From Nocardia sp. NBC_00403 (GTDB taxonomy: Bacteria > Actinomycetota > Actinomycetes > Mycobacteriales > Mycobacteriaceae): a stretch of 64,000 bases of DNA. The DNA is taken from the NCBI RefSeq assembly GCF_036046055.1, contig NZ_CP107939.1, positions 6,014,001 to 6,078,000 of the forward strand, read 5' to 3'. How positions within the stretch are numbered: position 1 is the stretch's first letter; each line of letters opens with the position of its first letter. This document shows positions 39,026 to 49,200 of this stretch, one piece after another. Below the pieces are notes generated by a model. It was not told where the DNA came from and searched no databases. It was given only the letters and a program-made list of their open reading frames with translations. Both the position numbers and the translations under genes were made by a program.

Positions 39026-39971
39026 CCGTTCCGCCGGTGACCACCGGCCTCGCTTCGTCGACCAGGCACACCCCTTCGGCCGCGAGCATGGCTCGAACCA
39101 GGCCGCGGAAATCCACCGAGGGCCGCCATCCCGTCCGCTCGCGCAACCTGCGCGCGTCGCCCACCAGTGGCTGCTGGTGGCGGGTCAGCATGGCGGGGCG
39201 TTCGCGAACATGTTCTCGCCAGTCCAGTCCGGCCATACCGAACGCGACCGCGCAAAATTCCGCGACCGTGTGATATTCACCGGTCGCGACCACGAAGTCG
39301 GCAGGTTCGTCGAGGGCGAGGATCCGGGTCATCGCCTCGACGTAGTCCGGCGCATATCCCCAGTCCGCGCCCGCGTCGAGCCGGCCGAGTACCAACTCCT
39401 CCGCTGCGCCCTGCTGGATCCGGGCGACCGCCCGCACGATCTTGCGACTGACGAATTTCTCGGCCCGCAAGGGTGATTCGTGGTTGAACATGATCCCGGT
39501 CGACACGAACACGCCACGGGCCCGATAGGCCCGGCAGGCCAATAGGCCTGCGGCCTTGCTCACCCCGTAGATCGACTGTGGCCGCAACCCGCTGTCCTCG
39601 TCCCGGTCGGCGCCGTCGCCGTCGCCGGGACCGAACATATGTGAGGAGGCCGCATAGAACAGCCGGGTGCCGGTCTCATAGCGATCGATCGCCTCGGCAA
39701 AGTGCTGCACCGACAGCGTGTTCACCCGGTGCGAGTCGCGGGCCAGCTCGCGCGGATCCACCGGCGGATCCTGCGAGGAATGCTGGACTGCCGCAAGCAG
39801 ATACACCTGCAGCGGTCGCTCGGCCGCAATCAACCTCGCGACCGATTCGGCGTCGGTGATGTCGACCGGCCCAGCGCGGCTGAGCGGGACCACCTGATGG
39901 CCACGCGCGCCGAGCAGGTTGGTCAGCAGCGTGCCGTCCTGTCCCGATGCGCCCGTGACGACGATGGTCAT
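39018..39971 (-). CDS. Gmd-like nucleotide-sugar SDR with altered active site
   Basis: 317 residues of the extended SDR family closest to GDP-mannose 4,6-dehydratase: TGASGQDGTLL at the N-terminus, FNHESPLRAEKFVSRKI, WGYAPDYVEAM. The YxxxK pair is present (YGVSK). The dehydratase motif SSELYG reads SSHMFGP here, so the Glu needed for water elimination is His. It is thus more likely a reductase or epimerase acting on the keto sugar made by the real Gmd (41296). ATG 39971 begins one base after the C-methyltransferase stop. Confidence 0.8.
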   Translation of the reverse strand: MTIVVTGASGQDGTLLTNLLGARGHQVVPLSRAGPVDITDAESVARLIAAERPLQVYLLAAVQHSSQDPPVDPRELARDSHRVNTLSVQHFAEAIDRYETGTRLFYAASSHMFGPGDGDGADRDEDSGLRPQSIYGVSKAAGLLACRAYRARGVFVSTGIMFNHESPLRAEKFVSRKIVRAVARIQQGAAEELVLGRLDAGADWGYAPDYVEAMTRILALDEPADFVVATGEYHTVAEFCAVAFGMAGLDWREHVRERPAMLTRHQQPLVGDARRLRERTGWRPSVDFRGLVRAMLAAEGVCLVDEARPVVTGGTDG

Positions 39972-39972
39972 C

Positions 39973-41241
39973 TCATACCACCTCCAGCTCGGGCAGTGGG
40001 AATACGAGATGCCCACCGGTGGAACGGAACTCGTGCTCCCGCTCGACCATCATCGAGCGGAAGTGCCAGGGCAGCACGAAGTACTGGTCCGGCGCTTGCT
40101 CACGCGCCTGCGCCTCGGACACGATCGGGATGCCGGTGCCCGGCGTGTACTTGCCGAACTTGTCGTCGTTGACCTCCGCTATGCACGGCAGATCCGATGG
40201 CCCGATCCCGCAGTGTTGCAACAGCACATTGCCCTTGGTGGAGGCGCCGTAGCCGAGCGTGCGCAGGCCGGCCCGCTTGGACCGGTCGAAGAACGTCCTG
40301 ACCTGCTCCCGATGCTGATCGACCCGCTTCGCGAAGTCGGCGTAGATCTCCGGTGTATGCAGGCCGAGACCGGCCTCCTCGGTGCGCATCCGCGCCAACT
40401 CGGCCGCATCAGCGGCGGTCGGGGCGCCCCGCTTGCCGAGCGTCAGCGCGAAACTGCCACCGTTGATGGTGTTGCGTTCCACCTCCAGCACCACGAAGCC
40501 ACACCGCTGCGCCATCCACTCGATCTGGTCGAGGGTGTAGTACTCGAGGTGCTCGTGACAGATGGTGTCGTAGGACGTGGTGGCCAGCATGGCGGGCAGA
40601 TAGCTCTGCTCCAGTACCCAGATGCCGTCATCGGTCAAGCTGTCGTGCACGTCGCGCATGAACTCCAGCGGGCTCGGCACGTCGTAGAACATGGCAATCG
40701 ACGTGATCACCTTGGCGCGCCGGCCGTTCAGCAGCGAGGCAACCAACTCGCGGGAGAAGTATCCGGTCGCCAACCGCACATGCGGGGGGTAGAACTCCCG
40801 GAACTTCTCCCCCAGCGGATCGATGCCCACCACGGTGGCGGCGTCGGCCGGGTACCACTTCAGCAATGTCGCGTCATTGCTGCCGATGTCGATCACCACA
40901 TCGTCGGGTCCGAGGTCGACCCTGGCCCGGATCCGCGCCACCCGACGACCCAGATGGTCGATCATCGAGCGATTCAGGCCGGAGCGGTATCCGTAACCAG
41001 CGGAATACATTTCGTCGAAGTTCGCAGTATGCCGCAGCTGCACCAGCCCGCACTCCTCGGCTCCGGTGCGCACACAGCGCACCAGCTCCAGTGGATAGCG
41101 CGGCACCTCGAGCGGGTCGGTAGCCGGGAACACCCCGGTCAACGCCATCGTGCCGAGATCGACGACCGTTTCCAGCCGGGTGTTCTCGCACACCCGGCAG
41201 CGTTCAATCTGGCATGATCGGGGCCCTACGTGGTTACGCAT
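39973..41241 (-). CDS. NDP-hexose C-methyltransferase (TylCIII-like)
   Basis: 422 residues. An N-terminal zinc-binding Cys cluster (CRVCENT, then another Cys around residue 56), the SAM motif VIDIGSNDATLL, the strongly conserved ICHEHLEYY and the C-terminal GYGASTKGN are all typical of the sugar 3-C-methyltransferases TylCIII and EryBIII. The enzyme adds a methyl branch to a 4-keto-6-deoxysugar. In this cluster the substrate would be GDP-linked, since Gmd is the only dehydratase. The gene follows gmd by 54 bases. Confidence 0.9.
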   Translation of the reverse strand: MRNHVGPRSCQIERCRVCENTRLETVVDLGTMALTGVFPATDPLEVPRYPLELVRCVRTGAEECGLVQLRHTANFDEMYSAGYGYRSGLNRSMIDHLGRRVARIRARVDLGPDDVVIDIGSNDATLLKWYPADAATVVGIDPLGEKFREFYPPHVRLATGYFSRELVASLLNGRRAKVITSIAMFYDVPSPLEFMRDVHDSLTDDGIWVLEQSYLPAMLATTSYDTICHEHLEYYTLDQIEWMAQRCGFVVLEVERNTINGGSFALTLGKRGAPTAADAAELARMRTEEAGLGLHTPEIYADFAKRVDQHREQVRTFFDRSKRAGLRTLGYGASTKGNVLLQHCGIGPSDLPCIAEVNDDKFGKYTPGTGIPIVSEAQAREQAPDQYFVLPWHFRSMMVEREHEFRSTGGHLVFPLPELEVV

Positions 41242-41295
41242 GCTGCCTCCTCCGGGCCTGACCTCTCATGCGGCGGTGCACCGCCAACGCCTCCG

Positions 41296-42318
41296 TCACG
41301 CGTTCTCCATATCGTGGGCAACCATCAACTCCACCAACTCCGTGAAACTCGTCTTCGGCTCCCACCCGAGCTTCTCCTTGGCCTTGCGCGGATCGCCGGT
41401 CAAATGGTGTACCTCGGCGGGCCGGAAGTAGGTGGGATCCACCTCGACGAGCACCCGCGAGGTGCGCCGGTCGATCCCCTTTTCCTCGAGTCCTGTTGCC
41501 TCCCAAACCAATTCGATACCAGTTGCCGAGAACGCTACCTCGCACAGCTCGCGAACGCTGTGCGTTTCTCCGGTCGCAATGACGTAGTCGTCCGGCTCCG
41601 GCTGCTGCAGCATCAACCACATCGCCTCGACGTACTCCTTGGCGTAACCCCAGTCCCGTCGCGCGTCGAGGTTGCCGATGAAAAGCCGATCCTGTTTCCC
41701 CTGCGCGATTCGCACCGCACCGCGAGTCACCTTCCTGGTGACGAAAACCTCTCCACGCCTGGGTGATTCGTGGTTGAACAAGGTCCCGTTGACCGTGTAC
41801 ATCCCGTAGGCCTCGCGATGGTTCACGGTGATCCAGTATGCGTAGAGCTTCGCCACGGCGTACGGCGAGCGCGGGTGGAACGGCGTGTCCTCACTGAGTG
41901 CGACATCGTGCAAGCCGCCGTACAACTCCGACGACGACGCTTGGTAAAACCTGGTCGCGATGCCGGTCTTGCGGATCGCGTCCAGGATCCGCAGCGTGCC
42001 GATCGCATTGGTCTCCGCGGTGAATTCCGGTATCTGGAACGAGATGTGCACATGCGACTGCGCGCCGAGGTTGTAGATCTCGCTCGGCCGCACCACTTCC
42101 AGTATCCGGTTGAGGCTGCTGGAGTCCATGAGATCGCCGTAATGGAGAAACAACCGGCGTTGCGAGTGCCTTTCGGAATAAAGGTGGTCGATACGATCGG
42201 TATTGAAATTCGACGCACGCCTGACTATTCCGTGGACCTCATATCCCTGTTGCAACAGGAATTCGGTCAGATATGACCCGTCCTGGCCGGTGATGCCGGT
42301 TATCAAAGCCTTCCTCAT
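41296..42318 (-). CDS. gmd: GDP-mannose 4,6-dehydratase
   Basis: 340 residues, full length. [16 protein letters not shown] binds NADP, SSSELYG holds the catalytic Glu, [10 protein letters not shown] is the YxxxK motif, and [17 protein letters not shown] is diagnostic for Gmd. It converts GDP-mannose to GDP-4-keto-6-deoxymannose in the cytoplasm, the entry point for the cluster's deoxysugars. ATG 42318 follows GGAGG; TTG 42321 is less likely. First gene of a minus-strand run, divergent from the GT2 gene at 42404, with an AT-rich 85-base gap between them. Confidence 0.95.
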   Translation of the reverse strand: MRKALITGITGQDGSYLTEFLLQQGYEVHGIVRRASNFNTDRIDHLYSERHSQRRLFLHYGDLMDSSSLNRILEVVRPSEIYNLGAQSHVHISFQIPEFTAETNAIGTLRILDAIRKTGIATRFYQASSSELYGGLHDVALSEDTPFHPRSPYAVAKLYAYWITVNHREAYGMYTVNGTLFNHESPRRGEVFVTRKVTRGAVRIAQGKQDRLFIGNLDARRDWGYAKEYVEAMWLMLQQPEPDDYVIATGETHSVRELCEVAFSATGIELVWEATGLEEKGIDRRTSRVLVEVDPTYFRPAEVHHLTGDPRKAKEKLGWEPKTSFTELVELMVAHDMENA

Positions 42319-42403
42319 CAAACCTCCAACCAGAGACTAACGGTTGTAGAAATCATGGGCAATACCTATATTTCGGTCGCCGGACATACTAAAATTGGTC
42401 CGC

Positions 42404-43162
42404 ATGAGCACGGCCTCCGAAAGAACTCTGATATTGATTCCGACGTACAACGAGCGTCGCAACGTCGGGCCGTTGCTCGGTCAAATACTCGACCAGGGCA
42501 CCGATTTCGATGTGCTCTTCGTCGACGACAACTCGCCGGACGGCACCGGCGAGTTGCTGGAGGATCTGGCGATGGAGCACGCTCCGCGGATTCACGTGCT
42601 GCACAGGCCGGGTCGCAAAGGCGTCGGCTCTGCGCACCAGGACGGTATCCGATGGGCCTATTCCGAGGGATACGACAACATCATCACGATGGATTCGGAT
42701 TTCGCACATCCGCCGTCGTATCTGCCGGCGCTGCGAGCCGCCTCGGTCGGCTTCGATATCGTGGTCGGATCGCGGTACCTCAAAGAGGACAGCCTGGCCG
42801 ACTGGACTCCCTTCCGTAAGATCCTCACCCGGGTCGGGCATTTCCTCACAACGACACTGTTGCGGATGCCCTACGACGCCACCGGCGCTTTCCGATTCTA
42901 CCGGCTCGACGCCGTTCCGGTCGGCGCTTTCGACCGGGTGCGGTCCACCGGATACTCGTTCTTCTTCGAAAGCCTCTACATCATGAACGCCAACGGTTTC
43001 CGCATCCAGCAGATACCCATTCACGTGCTCAACCGCACGGCGGGCGCGTCGAAGATGCGCACCCGCGACGTGGCGACCAGCGTTCGATTTCTGCTCGTGT
43101 TGTGCGCGGAGAAGTACCTCCGGCCGAGTAGGCACCGCCTCAGTTCGCCGGCCCACCATTGA
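42404..43162 (+). CDS. polyprenyl-phosphate mannose synthase-like GT2 glycosyltransferase
   Basis: 252 residues of the DPM1-type GT2 family: LILIPTYNERRNV at the N-terminus, FVDDNSPDGTGELL, the metal-binding MDSDFAHPP and the C-terminal ASKMRTRDV. No C-terminal membrane helices. The enzyme transfers a sugar (mannose in classical members) from a GDP-sugar to polyprenyl phosphate. ATG 42404 has no good ribosome-binding site and may be read near the transcript end; TTG 42395 is an alternative. It is the only plus-strand gene inside the cluster and its end overlaps the convergent SDR gene by 23 bases. Confidence 0.88.
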   Translation: MSTASERTLILIPTYNERRNVGPLLGQILDQGTDFDVLFVDDNSPDGTGELLEDLAMEHAPRIHVLHRPGRKGVGSAHQDGIRWAYSEGYDNIITMDSDFAHPPSYLPALRAASVGFDIVVGSRYLKEDSLADWTPFRKILTRVGHFLTTTLLRMPYDATGAFRFYRLDAVPVGAFDRVRSTGYSFFFESLYIMNANGFRIQQIPIHVLNRTAGASKMRTRDVATSVRFLLVLCAEKYLRPSRHRLSSPAHH

Positions 43163-43865
43163 TCCGCCTCCTCGAAAGCCAGTCGATCACCGTCGCCGCG
43201 TCCGGCCAATCGGACTCGGTGACGGTGGCCGGGAATTGGTCGTCGACGTAGTCCTTGGCGAACTCCGACCGCGACCCCACCGCATCCCGCACCTCGGCCA
43301 GCGTCACCGTGTTGCGCGCGCCCACCTCACGCAGACCGCTGCTGCCCGAGTGGCGGGCGATCCATTCGGCGCACCACTCCACCGGGGCGAAGCTCTGCCG
43401 GGATCGCCCGTTGGCGAACACCGGACGGTCGGCCGCCATGTCTGCCAGCACGCCTTTGCGGTAGTCACCGCCGTACATCGGGCCGAGCCGGACGATGAAA
43501 GTGTCTGTGCCGGTGCATAACTGCTCGGCGGCGGCGCGATTGCGACCGTACACGGTGTCGAGTTGGGTGCGGGACGAGATGCTGCTGATCTGGACGAACT
43601 TGTCCCACCTCCACGCATCCCGCAGCCACTCGGTCCTGGTCACCGTCTCGTCCCGGTCGGCGGCCGGATTATGCTCGGCCCAAAAGCGTTTCGACGGGCA
43701 CGCCGCATTGACCAGCACGGCGTAGCCGCCCGCGGTGCGCAGCCGCTCGTGGTGCGCGCGGACCACGGGCACCACCTCGTAGTCGGGGTGCTTGCCGAAA
43801 GCCTCGACCAGCGCCGCGCCCACGTAACCCGTGGCGCCGACGACGGCCACCCGTAGCCGGGACAT
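43140..43865 (-). CDS. NAD-dependent epimerase/dehydratase-family sugar enzyme
   Basis: 241 residues of the extended SDR family, shorter than usual. VAVVGATGYVGAALV is the cofactor site, ISSISSRTQLDTVYGRNRA contains a Ser and the YxxxR variant of YxxxK, and RLGPMYGGDYRKG follows. The active-site Lys appears replaced by Arg (YGRNR), so activity may be altered or the Lys supplied elsewhere. Probably a reductase or epimerase in deoxysugar assembly. It starts inside the cupin stop (TGATG). Confidence 0.75.
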   Translation of the reverse strand: MSRLRVAVVGATGYVGAALVEAFGKHPDYEVVPVVRAHHERLRTAGGYAVLVNAACPSKRFWAEHNPAADRDETVTRTEWLRDAWRWDKFVQISSISSRTQLDTVYGRNRAAAEQLCTGTDTFIVRLGPMYGGDYRKGVLADMAADRPVFANGRSRQSFAPVEWCAEWIARHSGSSGLREVGARNTVTLAEVRDAVGSRSEFAKDYVDDQFPATVTESDWPDAATVIDWLSRRRINGGPAN

Positions 43866-44278
43866 CACCCATTGCCTTCCAAGGTGTGTGGCAGTGGCGC
43901 CACCTGGACGATCGGCGGATCGCACTCGTCCCACGGCTTGGTCAGCATCGCGATGAACGTCAGCGGCGTGATCGAGTACACCGTGTGCATCACCCCGATC
44001 GGCGTGCGCGTGCAGATCCCCTTGGACACGTGGATGAATTCCTCCGGGCAGTCCGGATCCTCGTGGTCATCCTTGGTGACCAGCACGCCATTGCCCTCGA
44101 CGAACAGCAGATACTCGACGAAATGCGGGTGATAATGCAGGCCGCGCACCTTGCCCGGATGCATATAGATCAGATTGAACTCCAGCAGCGGTTCCGGAGG
44201 CACCCAGGTGAATATGCCGCCGCGGCCGTCGCGGACCGTGTCGAGATTGCAGGACGGAGTGAGGACTTCGACCTTCAT
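43865..44278 (-). CDS. cupin-fold sugar isomerase/epimerase-like protein
   Basis: 137 residues forming a single cupin domain: GLHYHPHFVEYLLFVEG supplies the metal-type His/His/Glu pattern and TPIGVMHTVYSI the second motif. It resembles FdtA/QdtA 3,4-ketoisomerases and RmlC-like proteins that act on 4-keto-6-deoxysugars. In context it should isomerise or epimerise the Gmd product. The exact reaction is not evident. It follows the AT-thioesterase gene by 15 bases and overlaps the next gene. Confidence 0.78.
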   Translation of the reverse strand: MKVEVLTPSCNLDTVRDGRGGIFTWVPPEPLLEFNLIYMHPGKVRGLHYHPHFVEYLLFVEGNGVLVTKDDHEDPDCPEEFIHVSKGICTRTPIGVMHTVYSITPLTFIAMLTKPWDECDPPIVQVAPLPHTLEGNG

Positions 44279-44293
44279 GGAGTGATCCCTTCA

Positions 44294-46141
44294 TCAGGCG
44301 GGTACCGCGTTCGGATAGACGGTGCGCAGCTTGTCGGCGATGGAGTGGACCAGCGCGTCGCGCTGGTCCAGGAGGAAGAAGTGACCGCCCGGCAGCAGCT
44401 CGATGGAGCGAACCCCCGGCAGCACATCGCGCCAAGCCTCGAGTTGTGTGGCCGCCACCTGGCGATCGTCCCGTCCGCCGTAGAGGTGGACCGGGCAGGT
44501 CGGTGGCGGGTGCGGGACGAACCGATAGTCGTCGAAGATCTCGAAGTCGCTGCGCAATGCGGGCAGGAACAATGCCATCACCTCCGGGGTATCCAGGACC
44601 TCGGGTGGGATGCCGCCGTAATGCCCTACCGCGGAGAGGAATTGATCATCCGACAGGCTCGACAGACGTCCCGGTCGCGGCAGGTGCGGTGCCACCGACG
44701 CGGCGAGGAACAGCACCTCCGGAGTGACCCCCGCAGGGAGTCGACGCGCGACCTCGAAGGCGGTCAGCGCGCCGAGGCTGTGGCCGAAGAAGGCAAACGG
44801 CAACTCGGTGAGCGAAACCACCTGCGCCACTGCGGCATCCACTAATTCCCCGAATCCGCGCATCGGTGTTTGCCCGAGATGATGGTGCCTGGCCGGCAAT
44901 TCGACGGCGCACAACTCCACCCAGTCGGGCAACCGGGTCCGCCACGGCGTGTAGGCCGCGGCCTTCCCACCCGCGAACGGCCAGCAGAACAGGCGCAACC
45001 GCGCAGGTGTGGTCTGCCGCCGTTGCAACACCAGCCGATCCGCGGTGTCGCCCGCACCGAATGTGATTGATACGACCGGCTGTTCGGGTGATGGTGTGGG
45101 CCGTCCACTCGGCGTGGGCGGCGGGGCCTGCGTCGCCGGCATGCTCGCCGCTGGTGGCACCGGCCGCGCACTCGGCATTCGCGCTGGGGTCGGCTCCGTG
45201 CGCACAGCCGCCTGCGGTGGCCCGGAATGGAACATCGCGAGATCCCCAACGGTCACCAGTCGCGACACCTCCACCCCGACTGCCGCGAAGAACTTCGACA
45301 GGGGCGCCGAAGGGCCGATTTCGACGATCGCCGTTCCGGTGCGACCGAGTGCTCGCATATTGTCCTGCCAGCGCACCGGCGCGCTGATCTGGCGGACGAG
45401 ATGATCGGCGAGTGTCTCGGGCCGGTGGAACTCGCCGGTGAAGTTCGAGGTCACCGTGGTCGCACGGTCCGCACGCAGCCGCGGCGCGCAGTCGGCGACG
45501 TACCCGGCGAATTCCGATTCGATCGACCGCATCAACCGGGAGTGGAAGGGCGCACTCACCCGCAGTGGAACGAACCGCAGCTCCGGAAGACGCTCGGCGA
45601 GCAGCACTCTGGCGGCCGCGACGGCCTCGGTGGCGCCGCTGATGACGAGCTGCTCCGGCGAGTTGTCGTTGGCGACCTCGGCGCCGACGCCGGCGACGAG
45701 TTCGGCCACTCCGTGCGCGGCGATGTCCGGCAAGATGAGCGCCGCCATCGCGCCACGGCCCTGCGCCACCGCCCGCTGCATGAGCGCACCGCGGGCTCGG
45801 ACCAGTCGGACCCCATCGGCGAACTCGAGGACGTCGGCCGCGACCAACGCGCTGTACTCGCCGAGACTGTGTCCGCCGAATGCGACCGACCGCACACCGC
45901 ATTCGGCCGTCAGCACCCGATGTGCCGCGATCTCCATGGTGAGCACGCAGGGCTGGGTGTACTCGGTGCGATGCAGCCGCTGATCCCGTTCGACGCAGAT
46001 CCGCAGCAGATCCTCCCCTACGGCCTCGGCCGCCTCGTCGAAAACCGCACGTGCGACCGGGAATTCGGCGCAAAAGTCCGCGCCCATTCCGACCCGCTGC
46101 GCGCCTTGACCAGGAAAGACCAGGGTGCACTCGGCATTCAT
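44294..46141 (-). CDS. trans-acting malonyl acyltransferase fused to type II thioesterase
   Basis: 615 residues. Residues 1-310 are an FabD-like acyltransferase: FPGQGAQ at the start, nucleophile Ser92 in GHSLGEYSAL, and VSAPFHSRLM holding the catalytic His as in malonyl-specific trans ATs. A Pro-rich linker (about 320-375) leads to a type II thioesterase (390-610) with Ser455 in FFGHSLGALTA, GGRDDRQV (Asp) and PGGHFFL (His). The AT loads malonyl units on all the AT-less modules; the thioesterase clears wrong acyl groups from carrier proteins. GGAGG precedes ATG 46141 by seven bases. It lies 148 bases after the PKS stop. Confidence 0.93.
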   Translation of the reverse strand: MNAECTLVFPGQGAQRVGMGADFCAEFPVARAVFDEAAEAVGEDLLRICVERDQRLHRTEYTQPCVLTMEIAAHRVLTAECGVRSVAFGGHSLGEYSALVAADVLEFADGVRLVRARGALMQRAVAQGRGAMAALILPDIAAHGVAELVAGVGAEVANDNSPEQLVISGATEAVAAARVLLAERLPELRFVPLRVSAPFHSRLMRSIESEFAGYVADCAPRLRADRATTVTSNFTGEFHRPETLADHLVRQISAPVRWQDNMRALGRTGTAIVEIGPSAPLSKFFAAVGVEVSRLVTVGDLAMFHSGPPQAAVRTEPTPARMPSARPVPPAASMPATQAPPPTPSGRPTPSPEQPVVSITFGAGDTADRLVLQRRQTTPARLRLFCWPFAGGKAAAYTPWRTRLPDWVELCAVELPARHHHLGQTPMRGFGELVDAAVAQVVSLTELPFAFFGHSLGALTAFEVARRLPAGVTPEVLFLAASVAPHLPRPGRLSSLSDDQFLSAVGHYGGIPPEVLDTPEVMALFLPALRSDFEIFDDYRFVPHPPPTCPVHLYGGRDDRQVAATQLEAWRDVLPGVRSIELLPGGHFFLLDQRDALVHSIADKLRTVYPNAVPA

Positions 46142-46289
46142 CGCCCTACCTCCGCGGACCCCATCGGCAAGACGAACGCCGAATATGTGGGTCTCATCAG
46201 CCCCGTCCCTCCATCCGCGACTCCCCCTCGTCGGGGACCGACCTGTGGACTGCTCGAGACAGGTGGACTCGGGACGGCGTAATGCCCAC

Positions 46290-49200
46290 TCATCGCGCCG
46301 CCTCGACAGTCGATTCGGCCGTCTTCGGCGCCGGGATGTAGCCGACCTCCGCGCAGTGGGCCAGATAGACCTGGACCAGCCGCTCGGTCGGCGGACAGTC
46401 GATGCCCGCCGCGCCGAGCACCCGCCGGGTGTACGCGCCATCGGCGTAGGAGCTCTCCTCGTAGTGGATGAAGCCGAAGAGCTCGATGCCATACTTGAAC
46501 ATCTCCAGGGTTTGGCTGTCGTAGACCTCGTCGGTGCCGCGGCGATAGATCTGCCGTTCGCTGGCCCGGCGATGGAATTCCTCGAGCGGCACGAGATCTA
46601 CGTCGTACCCGGCCCGTTGGACGTAGCGCACGACGTCGTAGTAGCGCCGGATGTCCGGGTTGGTCAGGTGGTAGGTCTCGCGATAGGTCGGTCTGCGCAA
46701 CCCGATGTGCACGATGGCCGCGCTGACATAGTCGACCGGGGTGATGTCCCAGTGCACCGGCGTCAGCATCGTCTCGCCGGTCTCGATCATCGTCTTGAGG
46801 ATGTCGTAGTAGGCACCCTTGACGCTCACCTCGGAGAACGGGTATCGCCCGGTGACGCTGTCGCCCATGATGTTTCCCGGACGCACGATGTCCCACAGCA
46901 GGCCACTCTCGCCGGCCGCCCTGATGAGTTTCTCGGACTCGTATTTCGTCTGCTGGTACGGCAGATGGTCGTAGCCCTGGCCCAATTCGAGGTCGCGCTC
47001 GCTGAACGGCGGGTTGTTGAAGTTGAGCCGGTCACCCAACGCACTGAAGCTCGAGATGTACACGAGGTACTTACCACGCGACTGCAGCGCGAAATCGACG
47101 GCGTGCCTTGTGCCTTCGACGTTGATCGGTGCGAGCGCGTCGTAGAAGGTGACAAGCGTGGTGCGGCCCGCGGCATGGATAGTCAGGTCGACCTCTTGCG
47201 CGATGCGGCGCCAGGTCACCTCGTCCAGGCCGAATCGGTCGTTCGATACATCACCGAGCACTGGCGTGACCCTGGCCGCGAAGGCGTCGTCGAGGGCGCC
47301 GTCCGGGTCGTAGGTGGCAAGGAAGTGCTTGATCCGTTTCTCGGCCGCGGCCAACGAGGTGCCACGCACCAGGCAGGTCACCCGAACGTCGGTGTGCACC
47401 AGCAGATCGTGCAGCACCTTGCCGCCGAGCACACCGGTGACGCCGGTGATGAAGACCGACTCCACTGCGATCGGTGCGTCCACAGTGACGACGGTGATGT
47501 CGTCCTGCGCAGCGGCCGCGCGTGCGGTAGCCGTGCTCTGCGGAGCGCCGATCGGCGGGGTCGAGGAAGCGATGATCCCTTCGGCAACAAGGTAGTCGGC
47601 CAGTGACCTGATCGTCGGATACAGCTCGATCGACTCCGCAGGAATCTTGACCTCGTGCAGCTTCATGAGTCGGTTGAGCATCCGCACCGTGGCCACGGAG
47701 TCGAAGCCGAAGTCGACGAAATCCGCGTCCAGCTCGAGTTCTGCCGGATCCGTTTTGGTGAGATCGGCGAAGATATCGCGGATCTGCTCCTGCAGTAGGG
47801 CGCGCAGCTCTTCGTCGGGTTCCGCAGGCGCTGCGGGTTCCGGGTCGGCCGCAATCGGGAAGGCAGCCACCGCAACGCCGTTGCCATCCTCGGTATCGGT
47901 GTTCGCCTCGCCCGACTCCGGGATACTCTGCGCGGCAGCACTATTGGGTCGGTGGCGGTTACGCGGGCCGGAGTCGGCCAGCTCGGGGCTCTGCGCAACA
48001 ACCGTCTTCGCCACCAGTTGCGGCGTCCCGGTGGGCTCGGTGCGGCGACGGTAGTCCTCGGGCACGATCCAATGCCTGCGCCGCGCGAAAGGGTAGGTGG
48101 GCAAGCTGACGATGCGGCCGAAGGGGCGCTCGTAGACCCGTTCCCACTCCACTGTCCACCCGGCGGTCCACAATTCGGCCGCTCGCGGCAGGTTGCCGGA
48201 ACGCAGCAGGCCGCGCAGCTCGGTGCGGTCCGCCTCGGATTCACCGGGCAACTCGTCGAGCTCACGATGGGTGCGGGCCACGCCTCGGAACACCAGCAGC
48301 CCCGCCGCGGGCACCCGCGCGGCGGGATCGGCCGCACTCTCCAGCAGCGCGACCAGTTCCGCCGTCGAGGTGGCCACCACGGCGAGCCGATGCTCGAACG
48401 GCGCACGGCCGACGGCCAGTGTCCAGGCCACATCAGCGAGTGGCAGCGGGTTCGCCCGCAGCCGACGAGTCAATCGGCTGACTGCATCGGTCAGGCGATC
48501 GGCATCGCGCGCCGACAGCACCACAAGCCGTGGCCGGTCATCCGGCTCGAATGGTGGGAGCTGGTCAGCGTCGGTGAGAATCACATGGGCATTGGCCCCG
48601 CCCGCACCGAACGAGCTGACCGAGGTGATCCGCGGTGTGCCGTCATCCGGCCGCGGCCATGCGGTAGGTGTGTCGATGATACGGAACGGGGTCGCGGCGA
48701 AATCGATCGCCGGGTTGGACGGGTCGCTGTGCAGGTTCGGCGCCATCGTGTGGTGGCGCAGTTGCAGCAGCGCCTTCACCACGCCCGCGGCGCCCGCGGC
48801 CGCCTCCAGGTGCCCGACACTCGATTTGGCCGAGCCGATGCCGCAGTACCCCTGCGCGGTCGTAGACCGGCGGTAGGCCCTCGTCAGCGCCGCGATCTCG
48901 ATCGGATCGCCGAGCGCGGTACCGGTGCCGTGCGCCTCGACGTAGCCGATGTCGCGGGCATCCACCCCGGCCGTGGTCAGTGCGCGGCCGATGAGATCGG
49001 CCTGGGCCGTCGGATTCGGCACCGTGAACCCATTGGTGCGGCCGCCGTGGTTGACGGCGCTGCCGCGGATCACGCCGTAGACCCGGTCCCCATCGGCGCG
49101 GGCATGTCGTAAAGGCTTGAGCACCAGGGTGACCACGCCCTCGCCCGGCACGTAGCCGTCGCCGCCTGCGCCGAACGAGCGGCAGCGGCCATCTGTGGAG

